A DNA stretch of 64,000 nucleotides from Leadbetterella sp. (GCA_019638185.1 JAHBUH010000017.1:35130-99129), one strand, 5' to 3'; numbered from the stretch's first letter, positions 26,149 through 35,616 are shown. A program made the numbers and translations. Notes: generated from the letters alone by a model not told the origin.

Positions 26149-27909
26149 ATGAATATAGAAAATATACTGGCGGAAGAAGTAAAGGCGGCGGTGAGCAGCC
26201 TGTTCGGTACGGAAGAGAATGTGATTTTGCAACCCACCCGCCGGGAATTTGAAGGAAATTATACCTATGTTTTTTTTGGACTGGTAAAAAGCCTGAAACG
26301 TGCTCCGGCGGAGATCGGCGCGGCGCTGGGGGACTACCTGGTCAGTCGCTCCACCCTGGTCAGCGGCTATAACGTGGTGCAGGGCTTCCTGAACCTGAAG
26401 CTGGCTGACCGCGTGTGGCTGGACGTATTCCGGGCACTGAAGGCCGGCCCTCAGCCCGCTGCAAAGAACCGGAAAGTGCTGGTGGAATATTCTTCCCCCA
26501 ATACCAATAAACCCCTCCACCTGGGTCACCTGAGGAATAATTTCCTGGGCTACTCTGTGTCGGAGATCCTGAAAGCGGCCGGTTATGACGTGACCCGGGC
26601 CTGCCTGGTGAACGATCGCGGTATCCACATCTGCAAGTCGATGGTGGCCTACCGCCATTTTGGTAACGGCGAAACGCCCGGATCATCCGGCCTGAAAGGT
26701 GACCACCTGGTGGGAAAATACTACGTGGAATTTGACAAAGCCTATAAAACCCAGATCCATGAGCTTATGGCCGGGGGAATGGCCGAAGAGGAAGCTAAAA
26801 AAGCAGCCCCGTTTATGGTGGAAGCCCAGGAAATGCTGGTGCAGTGGGAGCAAAATGACCCCGCGGTGATTCAGCTATGGCAGAAACTGAACGGCTGGGT
26901 GTACGAAGGCTTTAACGCTACCTATAAGAAGATAGGGGTGGACTTTGACAAAACCTATTACGAGTCAGATACCTACCTGCTGGGCAAGGATATCGTGGAA
27001 GAAGGCCTGCAAAAGGGTGTATTTTATAAGAAGGATGATAACAGCGTATGGATAGACCTCACAGACAAGGGGCTGGATCATAAGCTGGTGCTGCGCGGTG
27101 ACGGCACTTCGGTGTATATCACCCAGGACCTGGGCACCACAGATCTGAAGTTCCGGGATTTTCATTGTGATAAGTCGATCTGGGTGGTGGGCAATGAGCA
27201 GGATTACCATTTCAAAGTGCTCTTTGCCATCCTGGAAAAGCTGGGCCGGAGCTATGCCGCCGGCTGCTATCATTTATCGTACGGCATGGTAGACCTGCCG
27301 TCGGGTAAAATGAAGTCACGCGAGGGCACCGTGGTAGACGCAGATGAACTGGTGGAAGAGATGATAGCCACCTCCAAAGCCATCACGGAAGAGAAAGGCA
27401 AGACCGAAGGGTTTTCCGATGAGCAGCTGGAAGCGCTCTACCGCATGGTGGCCCTGGGCGCCCTGAAATATTACCTGCTGAAAGTAGAGCCTAAGAAGCG
27501 TATGCTGTTTAACCCGGCGGAGTCCATTGACTTCCAGGGAAATACGGGTCCGTTTATCCAGTATACCCACGCCCGTATTCGCTCTATCCTGCGGAAATCA
27601 GGCTTCGGCAGCTTCCCGGTTCCGGCAGAAATGGAGGTGCTGAACCCCGAAGAAGTGGACCTGATCTTCCTGCTGAAAGATTACGACAAAGTGGTGGAAG
27701 CGGCCGCCGCCGAGTATTCACCGGCGCTGATAGCGAACTATGTCTATGACCTGGCCAAGACCTTTAACAGTTTCTACACCCAGCATTCGGTGCTGAATGA
27801 AGCCTCCGAAACCCTCCGCTTCTTCCGTCTCTCGCTGATCGAAGAGGTATCTGACGTTATCCGGAAAGGCATGGGCCTCCTGGGCATCGAAGTCCCGGAA
27901 AAAATGTAA
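26149..27909 (+). CDS. argS: Arginyl-tRNA synthetase
   Basis: This class I synthetase charges tRNA(Arg). The 586-residue protein has the N-terminal Add1 domain (about 1-100), the HIGH motif as HLGHLRN after SSPNTNKPL, the VND-G region, a KMSKS equivalent as GKMKSREG, and the C-terminal DALR anticodon-binding domain (from about 465), including TGPFIQYTHARI-SI. The KMSKS deviation is normal for ArgRS. It is transcribed divergently from yicC. Confidence 0.97.
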   Translation: MNIENILAEEVKAAVSSLFGTEENVILQPTRREFEGNYTYVFFGLVKSLKRAPAEIGAALGDYLVSRSTLVSGYNVVQGFLNLKLADRVWLDVFRALKAGPQPAAKNRKVLVEYSSPNTNKPLHLGHLRNNFLGYSVSEILKAAGYDVTRACLVNDRGIHICKSMVAYRHFGNGETPGSSGLKGDHLVGKYYVEFDKAYKTQIHELMAGGMAEEEAKKAAPFMVEAQEMLVQWEQNDPAVIQLWQKLNGWVYEGFNATYKKIGVDFDKTYYESDTYLLGKDIVEEGLQKGVFYKKDDNSVWIDLTDKGLDHKLVLRGDGTSVYITQDLGTTDLKFRDFHCDKSIWVVGNEQDYHFKVLFAILEKLGRSYAAGCYHLSYGMVDLPSGKMKSREGTVVDADELVEEMIATSKAITEEKGKTEGFSDEQLEALYRMVALGALKYYLLKVEPKKRMLFNPAESIDFQGNTGPFIQYTHARIRSILRKSGFGSFPVPAEMEVLNPEEVDLIFLLKDYDKVVEAAAAEYSPALIANYVYDLAKTFNSFYTQHSVLNEASETLRFFRLSLIEEVSDVIRKGMGLLGIEVPEKM

Positions 27910-27915
27910 TTTTAC

Positions 27916-28041
27916 CAGGCCCCGGCCGTAACCCCGTAGGGCCTGTACCTCCATGACCGCTGGAGTTTACTCTGCTGATCAGGGCAGCACCCCGCATCAC
28001 CCGGTGGGTGGTACCTGGCGATACTCCACGGCTGCCCATGG
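27916..28041. other. Structured, GC-rich intergenic element with four helices
   Basis: Between the convergent genes argS and spmAB. Helices seen: a 5' hairpin, CAGGCCC (27916-27922) with GGGCCTG (27939-27945); a long outer helix, CCATG-CCG-TGGAGT (27951-27966) with ACTCCA-CGG-CATGG (28023-28041); and, inside it, hairpins CTGC/GCAG (27972-27987) and ATCACCC/GGGTGGT (27996-28012). The outer helix and the two inner hairpins form a three-way junction. No family is recognised and the functional strand is unknown. Confidence 0.5.
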
Positions 28042-28056
28042 CCCCCTCACTATGAG

Positions 28057-29292
28057 CTAGTAAAAGAACATATAAGACACCACGATAGCCGTTACTACCC
28101 CCATAAAATCCGCCATCAGTCCCGCCCACAGCGTATACCGGGTGTTCTTAATGCTGACGCTGCCGAAATACAGGGCCAGGATATACAGGATGGTGTCAGA
28201 ACAGGCCTGGAACACACAGGAGAGCCTACCCACAAACGAGTCCACGCCATATTCCTTCATGGCTTCGATCATCATGGCCCGGGAGCCGCTCCCGCTCAGC
28301 GGGTGCATCAGGGCGGTGGGAAGGGCATGGGTAAACTCGGTATTCAGCCCGGTAAAGCTGAAGAGCCATTTGAAGAGGTCTACGATATAATCCAGCGTAC
28401 CCGAGGCCCGGAAAACGCTGATGGCCACCAGCATCCCCACCAGGTAGGGCATGACTTTTACGGAGGTTTCAAAACCGGCCTTGGCGCCTTCCACGAACTT
28501 GGAGAAGACATCTACTTTTTTATAGAAGGCGGCACCCACAAAACCCGCCACAAACAGGAAGAGGATCAGGTTACTGATGATGCCCGAAGTGGTCTCGATT
28601 TCTTCTTTACTGAGCCGCGAAAAATACCAGAGCACCAGCCCGATAAAGCCGGTAAGCCCCACCAGCCAGGAAAACAGCACACGGTCAAAGAAATTAATGC
28701 GCTGCTTTATGCCCACAAATAGCAGGCCCGTAAGCGTGGCCATGTATACGGAAATCAGGGCCGGGATAAAGATATCGGAAGGGTCAGCGGCATGGTAAAT
28801 GGCCCGCTGCGCCATAATGGAGATGGGGATCAGTACCGGCCCGGCGCTGTGCAGCACCATAAACATGATCTGGGCATTGCTGGCGGTATCGGGTTTGGTA
28901 TTCAGCTCCTGGAGGCTTTGCATGGCTTTCAGGCCAAAAGGCGTGGCGGCATTGTCCAGTCCCAGCATATTGGCAGAAAAGTTCATGATCATCTGTCCGT
29001 TAGCGGGGTGATCTTTAGGTACTTCCGGGAACAGCCGGCTGAAAAAGGGGGAGATGACCTTAGCCAGCACCCGGATCACCCCGGCCTCTTCGCCCAGCTT
29101 CAGGATGCCCATGAAGAAGGTCATCACGCCGGCCAGGGGCAGCGCAATATTCATCACTGCGCTCTCGGCGGAAGAAAACATGCCGTCAATGATCTGCTTG
29201 AAAATCAGCGTATCTCCAAAAAAGATCCACTTCACCAGTGCTACCACCAGCGCCACCAGGAAAAAACCTACCCAAATGTAATTTAAGGCCAT
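28057..29292 (-). CDS. SpmA-SpmB fused nucleoside-recognition membrane protein
   Basis: A 411-residue membrane protein. Two Gate (nucleoside-recognition) units are fused in one chain: the SpmA-like half (about 1-200) has NFSANMLGLDNAATPFGLKAM, and the SpmB-like half (about 215-411) has MPYLVGMLVAISVFRASG, ALMHPLSGSGSRAMMIEAM and QACSDTILYILALYFGSV. In Bacillus, spmA and spmB are separate genes needed for spore core dehydration; this organism is not expected to sporulate, so the role must differ (perhaps transport). It is divergent from the VanX gene. Confidence 0.9.
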   Translation of the reverse strand: MALNYIWVGFFLVALVVALVKWIFFGDTLIFKQIIDGMFSSAESAVMNIALPLAGVMTFFMGILKLGEEAGVIRVLAKVISPFFSRLFPEVPKDHPANGQMIMNFSANMLGLDNAATPFGLKAMQSLQELNTKPDTASNAQIMFMVLHSAGPVLIPISIMAQRAIYHAADPSDIFIPALISVYMATLTGLLFVGIKQRINFFDRVLFSWLVGLTGFIGLVLWYFSRLSKEEIETTSGIISNLILFLFVAGFVGAAFYKKVDVFSKFVEGAKAGFETSVKVMPYLVGMLVAISVFRASGTLDYIVDLFKWLFSFTGLNTEFTHALPTALMHPLSGSGSRAMMIEAMKEYGVDSFVGRLSCVFQACSDTILYILALYFGSVSIKNTRYTLWAGLMADFMGVVTAIVVSYMFFY

Positions 29293-29371
29293 CGAAAAAT
29301 AAATTTTCGTAAATATATAAACAGAAAGACATCCTATCTGCTATTTTTAAACTTTCATTTTTCAGCTTTTA

Positions 29372-30130
29372 ATGACCCCAGCCCTCCGCTACATACTTTT
29401 CTGTGCTGCCCTGGTGGTGGTGTCCTGCAGAGAGGAAAAGCGGTTTGATCTGCCCCGTTCGCTCACCCTTGAGGAGGTGAATGCGTATTTCCCCTGGAGT
29501 GAACCCCTCGTCATCAGCCCGTATGAGGCGGCCATGCAGGAGCAGGGGCTGCTGGACCTCCAGGCGCTGGATGAAGAGATACGGGTGGAGCTGAAGTACA
29601 GCTCGGCCGATAATTTTTTAGGGGAAGATCTCTACGGCACCCTGGAGCTGGCCTACCTGCAGCCGGAACCGGCCCGGGCGCTGACCCATGCTAACCGCCT
29701 GCTGCGAAAAGATAACCCTTCCCTGCGCCTCCTGGTCTATGATGCTGCCCGGCCGCTAAGCGTGCAGCATCTCATGTGGAACCGCCTGGACAGCCTTTCG
29801 GAAAAAGAGCGCAAAAAATACGTGGCTGACCCGGAAGAAGCTTCCATTCATAATTACGGCTGTGCCGTAGACCTGACCATCCTGGACCTGGAAACGGGCC
29901 GCCCCCTGGATATGGGTACGCCATTTGATTACTTCGGCGAGCTGGCTTACCCCCGCCTGGAGCGCCGGATGCTGAATGAAGGGCGGCTGGGCCTGAGGCA
30001 GTTAAATAACCGTATCCTCCTGCGGACCATCATGCATGACGCCGGCTTCACGCCCATCACCACCGAGTGGTGGCATTTTAATTTCTGTTCCCGCAAAACC
30101 GCGGAATTAAAATACAGGATCATTGAATAA
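29372..30130 (+). CDS. D-Ala-D-Ala dipeptidase, VanX/DdpX type (peptidase M15D), lipoprotein
   Basis: A 252-residue zinc dipeptidase that cleaves D-Ala-D-Ala. The signal ends VVVSCRE (lipid Cys19). Zinc and catalytic motifs are visible: SIHNYGCAVD (His160, Asp167) and TEWWH (Glu232, His235), plus the Arg in YDAARPLS. In VanX the enzyme confers vancomycin resistance in the cytoplasm, but exported homologues such as this one salvage peptidoglycan dipeptides. No vanH or vanA is near, so resistance is not implied. Confidence 0.92.
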   Translation: MTPALRYILFCAALVVVSCREEKRFDLPRSLTLEEVNAYFPWSEPLVISPYEAAMQEQGLLDLQALDEEIRVELKYSSADNFLGEDLYGTLELAYLQPEPARALTHANRLLRKDNPSLRLLVYDAARPLSVQHLMWNRLDSLSEKERKKYVADPEEASIHNYGCAVDLTILDLETGRPLDMGTPFDYFGELAYPRLERRMLNEGRLGLRQLNNRILLRTIMHDAGFTPITTEWWHFNFCSRKTAELKYRIIE

Positions 30131-30177
30131 ACCCCTCCCATAATTCCGTTATTAAGTCACAAACTTAAAGGCGATTA

Positions 30178-30207
30178 TTGAGAAATTTCAAGTATATACT
30201 ATATTTG
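30178..30207 (+). promoter_or_regulatory. Bacteroidota-type promoter of pheS
   Basis: A -33 TTG (30178-30180), a 19-bp spacer and an exact -7 TATATTTG (30200-30207). The GTG start of pheS is 20 bp downstream. This is one of the two best promoter matches in the window. Confidence 0.7.
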
Positions 30208-30227
30208 CGGACTGAAAAAATCCAGGG

Positions 30228-31256
30228 GTGTTAGACAGCATAGAGAAAATACGGAAAGAAGCAGATGAATTTTTAAAGTCGGCAGGAGGAACTGCCGAAC
30301 AATTCCGCCTCACTTACCTGAGTAAAAAAGGGATACTGAGCGGACTTTTTGAAGACTTTAAAAAAGTGAGTGCAGAGCAGAAAAGAGCAGTAGGACAGCA
30401 GCTTAACGTGCTGAAAACCGCCCTGGAAGAGATTCATGCGTACCTGCAGCAGGACAGCGCCGCCGATACCGGAAAAGCACCTTCAGAAGACCTTACCCTG
30501 CCCGTTATCCCTGACAGCCAGGGCAGCCTGCACCCGCTGAGCATCGTGCGGCGGCGGATCGTGGAGATCTTCTCCCGCATGGGCTTTAACGCCGAAGACG
30601 GCCCCGAAGTAGAATACGACTGGTATAATTTTTCGGCCCTTAATTTTGCAGAAAACCACCCTGCACGCGAGATGCAGGATACGTTCTTTGTAGAGAAAGC
30701 GGATGAAACCCGCGATGACCTCCTGCTGAGAACCCATACTTCTAACGTACAGATCCGGCTCATGGACCGGAAAAAGCCGCCGCTGCGCTCCATTATGGTA
30801 GGCCGGGTGTACCGGAACGAAGCCATTTCGGCGCGGGCGCATTGCCAGTTCCACCAGGTAGAAGGCCTCTACGTGGATAAAAATGTTTCCTTCAAAGACC
30901 TGAAAGATACGCTGCTGCACTTTTCCAGGGAGATGTTCGGTAAAGACACGCAGATCAGGCTGCGCCCTTCTTATTTTCCTTTTACCGAACCCAGTGCCGA
31001 GATAGACGTGACCTGCTTTATCTGTGGCGGCACGGGCTGTAACATCTGTAAGCACTCGGGCTGGGTGGAGATCGCGGGATCAGGTATGGTGGATCCTAAC
31101 GTACTTTCTAACTGCGGCATTGACCCGGAAGAATACACCGGCTTTGCTTTTGGAATGGGAATTGAACGTATTACCATGCTGAAATACGGCATCAATGACC
31201 TGAGATTATTTTTTGAAAATGACCAGAGATTTTTAAAACAGTTTACAGGGATATAA
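30228..31256 (+). CDS. pheS: Phenylalanyl-tRNA synthetase alpha subunit
   Basis: The catalytic alpha subunit of the heterotetrameric PheRS. The 342-residue protein has an N-terminal coiled coil (about 1-90) and the class II motifs: motif 2 in GRVYRNEAISARAHCQFHQVEG; motif 3 in GFAFGMGIERI-ML-YGI. RPSYFPFTEPSAEID marks the Phe pocket. An insert with CFICGGTGCNICKHSGW (Cys-rich) is typical of some alpha subunits. Translation starts at GTG 30228. pheT is not in the window. Confidence 0.97.
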   Translation: MLDSIEKIRKEADEFLKSAGGTAEQFRLTYLSKKGILSGLFEDFKKVSAEQKRAVGQQLNVLKTALEEIHAYLQQDSAADTGKAPSEDLTLPVIPDSQGSLHPLSIVRRRIVEIFSRMGFNAEDGPEVEYDWYNFSALNFAENHPAREMQDTFFVEKADETRDDLLLRTHTSNVQIRLMDRKKPPLRSIMVGRVYRNEAISARAHCQFHQVEGLYVDKNVSFKDLKDTLLHFSREMFGKDTQIRLRPSYFPFTEPSAEIDVTCFICGGTGCNICKHSGWVEIAGSGMVDPNVLSNCGIDPEEYTGFAFGMGIERITMLKYGINDLRLFFENDQRFLKQFTGI

Positions 31257-31268
31257 TCACGGAACTTC

Positions 31269-33644
31269 ATGACTTATAAGAGAGTTTTATCCATTATCTT
31301 TTTTGTAGGAATGCACACGTTAGCCGCGGGACAGATCACCATCGGGTTTCCTGTGCAGCGAATCGTTTTTCAGCGGAATAACGCTAACCTGGGCTACGTG
31401 AATGTATATGGAAACGTGGCGCAGGACTGTGACCGGGTGGAGGCGCGCCTGGTGGCCCGGAACTCCGGGCAGGGTGTAACTACTTCCTGGGTGGTTATTG
31501 ATTCAAAAGTAGATGGCCAGGCGTATTCCGGCAAGATCCAGAGTGCCGGCGGCTGGTATAACCTGGAAGTCCGGGGGATCAAAAACGAGATCGTGCTATT
31601 TACCACTTCCCTGGAGCGGGTGGGGATAGGCGAGGTATTCCTGATAGCCGGGCAGTCTAACGCCCAGGGCTACGGCAGGTCACCTAATGCCCGCGGGGCC
31701 AATGATGACCGGGTGAATGCCTATGCGCCTAACTATTTTAATGCGTATAACACGGACCAATATAATAACTTACCCGGCTATCTGGATGATCTTTCCTTCC
31801 GGAAAGTGGAAGTTAACCAGAGTATAGGCCCTACGGGTTATACGCCTTACTGTTACGGTGAACTGGGCGATATGCTGGTGAACCGGCTGAATGTACCGGT
31901 ACTTTTCTTTAATACGGGATTTACCGGAACCTCCAGTACGAACTGGGTGCAGTCGGCCCGGAACATTCCCACGTATAATGAAACGTATGGTGACCTTCTA
32001 CAAAACGGCGGGCCTTACCGCGCGTTCCAGGTCACCCTGCAAAGCATGAATGCCCTCACAGGCTTCCGGACGGTTTTATGGCACCAGGGGGAATACGACC
32101 GTTTTACGAATGGGAATAACGGCCTTTCTGCACAGGAATACGCTTTTAATCTCGATTTCCTGATAAAGCAATCCCGCAACGATATCGGGGCACAGATTCC
32201 CTGGATGGTGGCACGGGCTTCGTATTATTATGATTTGCGCTGGGCGGCATTACGGGGTGTGGATCAGCGGGTTATTGACGGTCAGAATATGGTCATCGGG
32301 AGTACTCCGAACGTATGGGCCGGGCCCTCCACAGATCAGATACAGGTTCCCCGTTATGACGGCGGGCACTTTCAGAATGTGACGGGAAGTATGGGGCTGA
32401 CCCAGCTGGCTACGGCCTGGAATAACGCATTGAATGATTCTTTTTTCTCATCGGCTAACCCGGTTTTGCCGAAAGATATCCTGAAGATCAATCATTACTG
32501 CCAGGGCACAAACAATGTGCGGCTTACCTTAAATAATTTTTACAACGAATACTACTGGAATAACGGCCACCGGGGCAATGACATCACGGCGGGGTCAGGC
32601 CAGTACCAGGTGACCGTGCGCGATGCCACCGGGAATATTTACCGTTCCAACAGCGTCAGGATTGACGACGTATACATCCGTACCGTACCTACCGTAACCA
32701 CGCCTGGCGGCCTGGTGGGCTGCGAGGGAAACACCCTGCCCCTGGTGGTGCCGCAGTCGAAATACAATGTACTGTGGAATAACTCAGTGACGGGAAATAC
32801 CCTCAATGTGAACAGCCCGGGTACCTACTCCGCCCAGTACCGGTCAGAGCAGAACTGTTATTCCAACAGCAGCCAGGGCTATAACATCAGCTTTAAAGCG
32901 CGACCGTCCAAACCCCAGCTGACCTTCCTGAACGGCGGCGGGTACAAGTGTGACGGCGAGACCGTGACCGTAGCCGTTACCAATGTGCAGGGGGCCGAGA
33001 TCCTGTGGAGCACCGGCGCTACTTCTAACCAGGTTACGCTCACTAATAACGCCCAGGCTTATGTAACGGCCACGCTGTCCAGCCTGCCCAATAACGCCTG
33101 CCCCAGCCCGGTTTCCGATCAGATGGCTTACCGGTTCTACGATAAGCCGGGCAAGCCTACGGTGAATTATAACGGACCTTTTTACCTTCAGGCCACGTCG
33201 CCGGATCCGAATGTGAGCTTCGACTGGACCGTGGGCGGTACCCGTATTGACGGTGAAACCACCGGCATCCTGCACCTTAAGCAGGCAGGAGACTACCGGG
33301 TAAAAGGTATCCATAACTATACCACCCCCACGGGTGCGCTGGCCTGTGTGTCTGCCGTATCGGATGCATTCCCGGTGGCTGAAAATGAGAACCTGTCCGG
33401 CTTCAGTATTTATCCTAACCCGGTATCTACCGGCGTGATCCGGATCACTTCTAACGGGGAGCGGCAAAACGTGGTGATTAACATTGTGGACCAGCTGGGC
33501 CGGGTAGTGTATACCACCACCCTGGATAAGATCTCCTATCCGCGCACCCTGGACCTGACTTCCCGGAATTTTGAAGGGAAGTACTTTGTGCAGCTGAAAT
33601 ACGAGGCTCAGTCCAAAACGTTCCCGATTGTCTTTGTGAAATAA
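31269..33644 (+). CDS. Secreted SGNH carbohydrate esterase-like protein with type IX sorting domain
   Basis: A 791-residue exported protein. The signal peptide (1 to about 21, ending AAGQ) is followed by a beta domain, then a SASA/DUF303-type SGNH esterase core with GEVFLIAGQSNAQG (Ser about 130), TGFTGTSS, WHQGEYD and a late GGH motif (catalytic His). Ig-like repeats follow from about 400. The last 75 residues form a type A T9SS sorting domain: FSIYPNPVSTG, then VDQLGRVV and the final YFVQLKYE. It would be carried out by the gldKLMN machine encoded 14 kb upstream. It begins 12 bp after pheS. Confidence 0.9.
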   Translation: MTYKRVLSIIFFVGMHTLAAGQITIGFPVQRIVFQRNNANLGYVNVYGNVAQDCDRVEARLVARNSGQGVTTSWVVIDSKVDGQAYSGKIQSAGGWYNLEVRGIKNEIVLFTTSLERVGIGEVFLIAGQSNAQGYGRSPNARGANDDRVNAYAPNYFNAYNTDQYNNLPGYLDDLSFRKVEVNQSIGPTGYTPYCYGELGDMLVNRLNVPVLFFNTGFTGTSSTNWVQSARNIPTYNETYGDLLQNGGPYRAFQVTLQSMNALTGFRTVLWHQGEYDRFTNGNNGLSAQEYAFNLDFLIKQSRNDIGAQIPWMVARASYYYDLRWAALRGVDQRVIDGQNMVIGSTPNVWAGPSTDQIQVPRYDGGHFQNVTGSMGLTQLATAWNNALNDSFFSSANPVLPKDILKINHYCQGTNNVRLTLNNFYNEYYWNNGHRGNDITAGSGQYQVTVRDATGNIYRSNSVRIDDVYIRTVPTVTTPGGLVGCEGNTLPLVVPQSKYNVLWNNSVTGNTLNVNSPGTYSAQYRSEQNCYSNSSQGYNISFKARPSKPQLTFLNGGGYKCDGETVTVAVTNVQGAEILWSTGATSNQVTLTNNAQAYVTATLSSLPNNACPSPVSDQMAYRFYDKPGKPTVNYNGPFYLQATSPDPNVSFDWTVGGTRIDGETTGILHLKQAGDYRVKGIHNYTTPTGALACVSAVSDAFPVAENENLSGFSIYPNPVSTGVIRITSNGERQNVVINIVDQLGRVVYTTTLDKISYPRTLDLTSRNFEGKYFVQLKYEAQSKTFPIVFVK

Positions 33645-34150
33645 TCCCAGAGAAAGATCCCGGCAGAAACGCTCACATTAAATGAATGTTTGGTGCCGAA
33701 CTGCGGGATCTCGATCACCGCATCGGCGTGGCGCAGGAGCGTATCATTCACGCCGAATACCTCGTTTCCCAGGATCAATGCGTAGCGCACGTCTGCTTCC
33801 GGGCGGAAACGGGTCAGGGAAACGCTGCCCTCGGCCTGCTCCAGGGCCAGGATCCGGTAGCTTTCCGCCTTTAGGGCCAGCACCAGGCTCTCCGCATTTT
33901 CATGGTACTGCCAGTCTACAGACTCCGTGGCGCCCAGGGCGGTCTTCTCAATCTCCCGGTGGGGAGGGCGCGAGGTAATGCCGCACAGGTGAATTTTCTC
34001 TATCCGGAAAGCGTCTGCCGTACGGAAAACAGAGCCCACATTAGCCATGCTGCGGATATCATCCAGGATCAGGCTGAGCGGTAATTTCTGCTTTTCTTTA
34101 AACTCCTGAACCGAGATCCGGTTCAGCTCTTCCATGGCTAATTTTTTCAT
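33608..34150 (-). CDS. SpoU/TrmH-family RNA 2'-O-methyltransferase
   Basis: A 180-residue SPOUT methyltransferase that uses SAM to methylate a ribose 2'-OH in tRNA or rRNA. It has motif 1 (DDIRSMANVGSVFRTADAF), motif 2 (ALILGNEVFGV) and motif 3 (IPQFGTKHSFNVSVSAGI) that together make the trefoil knot. No N-terminal RNA-binding domain is present, so the target is uncertain. Its 3' end overlaps the opposite-strand SGNH gene by 37 bp. Confidence 0.92.
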   Translation of the reverse strand: MKKLAMEELNRISVQEFKEKQKLPLSLILDDIRSMANVGSVFRTADAFRIEKIHLCGITSRPPHREIEKTALGATESVDWQYHENAESLVLALKAESYRILALEQAEGSVSLTRFRPEADVRYALILGNEVFGVNDTLLRHADAVIEIPQFGTKHSFNVSVSAGIFLWDYFTKTIGNVLD

Positions 34151-34301
34151 TGTTCAAATGCACTATCCGGGTTAAACTTTTATTTTGTTTTAAAGGTTTT
34201 ATAGTTAAAACAAATTAACACACAAAGGTCGCAAACTTTTGGCAGGAATAAAGCGGAAACCAGCCGGATTGCGGGTAACTTTGTGGTAATTAATCAGCAA
34301 T

Positions 34302-35504
34302 ATGAAACTCGACAGGATAGAAGAGGCCATTGAAGATATCCGAAACGGCCGGATCATTATAGTAGTGGATGATGAGGACAGGGAAAATGAAGGTGACTTT
34401 ATCTGTGCGGCTGAAAAAATAACGCCGGAGATGGTTAACTTTATGATCCGTGAAGGGCGGGGGCTCATGTGCGCCCCGCTGACCGCAGAGCGCTGCCGCG
34501 AGCTGGAACTGGCCCCTATGGTACACCGGAATACCGCTGAATACGAAACGGCCTTTACAGTGTCTGTAGACCTCCTGGGAAACGGCTGTACCACCGGTAT
34601 CTCGGCTTCTGACCGGGCCAAGACCCTCCAGGCCCTGGTGAATAAAAATACCCTTCCTACTGACCTGGGCCGGCCGGGGCATATCTTCCCGCTGATGGCG
34701 AGGGCCGGCGGCGTGCTTCGCCGGGCCGGGCATACCGAGGCGGCCGTGGATTTTGCACGGCTGGCCGGGCTGGAGCCCGCCGGTGTGCTGATCGAGATCC
34801 TGAATGAAGACGGCACCATGGCCCGCCTGCCCGAATGCCGGGTAATGGCTGACCGCCTGGGGCTGAGGCTGGTGTCTATCAAAGACCTCATCGCCTACCG
34901 GCTCCGGAATGAGAGCCTGATCACCCGGGAGATCGGCGTGGAAATGCCTACGGAATGGGGAAACTTTGAGATGATCGCCTTCCGCCAGAAAGACAATAAC
35001 CAGCTTCACCTGGCCCTCGTCAAAGGCTCATGGGAAAAAGATGAGCCGGTGCTGGTGCGGGTGCACTCCTCCTGCGTGACCGGGGACATCTTCGGCTCCT
35101 GCCGCTGCGACTGCGGCCCTCAGCTGCACGCCGCCATGCAGATGGTGGAAAAAGAAGGCAAAGGGGTGATCGTATACATGAACCAGGAGGGCCGGGGAAT
35201 AGGCCTGCTGAATAAACTCAAAGCCTATAAACTGCAGGAGCAGGGAAAAGACACCGTAGAGGCTAACCTGGAGCTGGGCTTCCAGGCCGATCAGCGCGAT
35301 TACGGCGTAGGGGCGCAAATCCTCCGTAACCTGGGTATCACCCAGCTGAGGCTCATTTCCAATAACCCGAAAAAACGCGCAGGACTGGTCGGATACGGGC
35401 TGGAGATCGTGGAAAACGTGCCCATTGAGATTGCACCGAACCCCCACAATGAGTTTTATCTCTCTACCAAAAGGGATAAGCTGGGGCACACCATCATGTC
35501 ATAA
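34302..35504 (+). CDS. ribBA: Bifunctional 3,4-dihydroxy-2-butanone 4-phosphate synthase / GTP cyclohydrolase II
   Basis: The enzyme carries out the two entry steps of riboflavin synthesis. The 400-residue protein has an N-terminal RibB domain (about 1-205) with [24 protein letters not shown] and a [21 protein letters not shown] segment, and a C-terminal RibA domain (about 210-400) with the zinc site [12 protein letters not shown] and NQEGRGIGL. No FMN riboswitch is apparent in the short leader (34151-34301). A hairpin lies at its stop codon. Confidence 0.97.
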   Translation: MKLDRIEEAIEDIRNGRIIIVVDDEDRENEGDFICAAEKITPEMVNFMIREGRGLMCAPLTAERCRELELAPMVHRNTAEYETAFTVSVDLLGNGCTTGISASDRAKTLQALVNKNTLPTDLGRPGHIFPLMARAGGVLRRAGHTEAAVDFARLAGLEPAGVLIEILNEDGTMARLPECRVMADRLGLRLVSIKDLIAYRLRNESLITREIGVEMPTEWGNFEMIAFRQKDNNQLHLALVKGSWEKDEPVLVRVHSSCVTGDIFGSCRCDCGPQLHAAMQMVEKEGKGVIVYMNQEGRGIGLLNKLKAYKLQEQGKDTVEANLELGFQADQRDYGVGAQILRNLGITQLRLISNNPKKRAGLVGYGLEIVENVPIEIAPNPHNEFYLSTKRDKLGHTIMS

Positions 35505-35538
35505 AAAAACACACAATCTGCAAAATGAGATTGTGTGT
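35503..35538 (-). terminator. Minus-strand terminator at the ribBA 3' end
   Basis: Perfect 11-bp arms, ACACACAATCT (35509-35519) and AGATTGTGTGT (35528-35538). The A run at 35503-35509 becomes a T run after the hairpin on the minus strand, so it works best against minus-strand transcription coming from the tRNA-like RNA. It may also end ribBA. Confidence 0.75.
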
Positions 35539-35580
35539 ATGACTATACTTCATCAACAAACTAAAAAACAATGATATATA

Positions 35581-35612
35581 AAAATAGCATGAAATGACCT
35601 TCATGCTATTTT
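35581..35612 (-). terminator. Terminator of the tRNA-like RNA
   Basis: Perfect 13-bp arms (35581-35593 and 35600-35612) with a 6-nt loop. On the minus strand the hairpin is followed by an A/T-rich tail; its stem begins 4 nt after the acceptor-like 3' end of the RNA. Confidence 0.85.
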
Positions 35613-35616
35613 TGTG

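Noticed and set aside
27916-28041. Signal recognition particle RNA as an explanation of the structured element
   Set aside because: The conserved SRP core with its GGAA tetraloop and flanking internal loops is not present on either strand.
29372-30130. A vancomycin resistance locus
   Set aside because: The VanX-type enzyme is an exported lipoprotein and no vanH, vanA or vanRS-type partners are adjacent; peptidoglycan salvage is more likely.
32844-33467. Open frame of 207 codons on the minus strand
   Set aside because: Antisense to the Ig-like part of the SGNH esterase; no signature.
34151-34301. FMN riboswitch before ribBA
   Set aside because: The conserved RFN-element blocks are not seen in the 150-bp leader, so no riboswitch is called.
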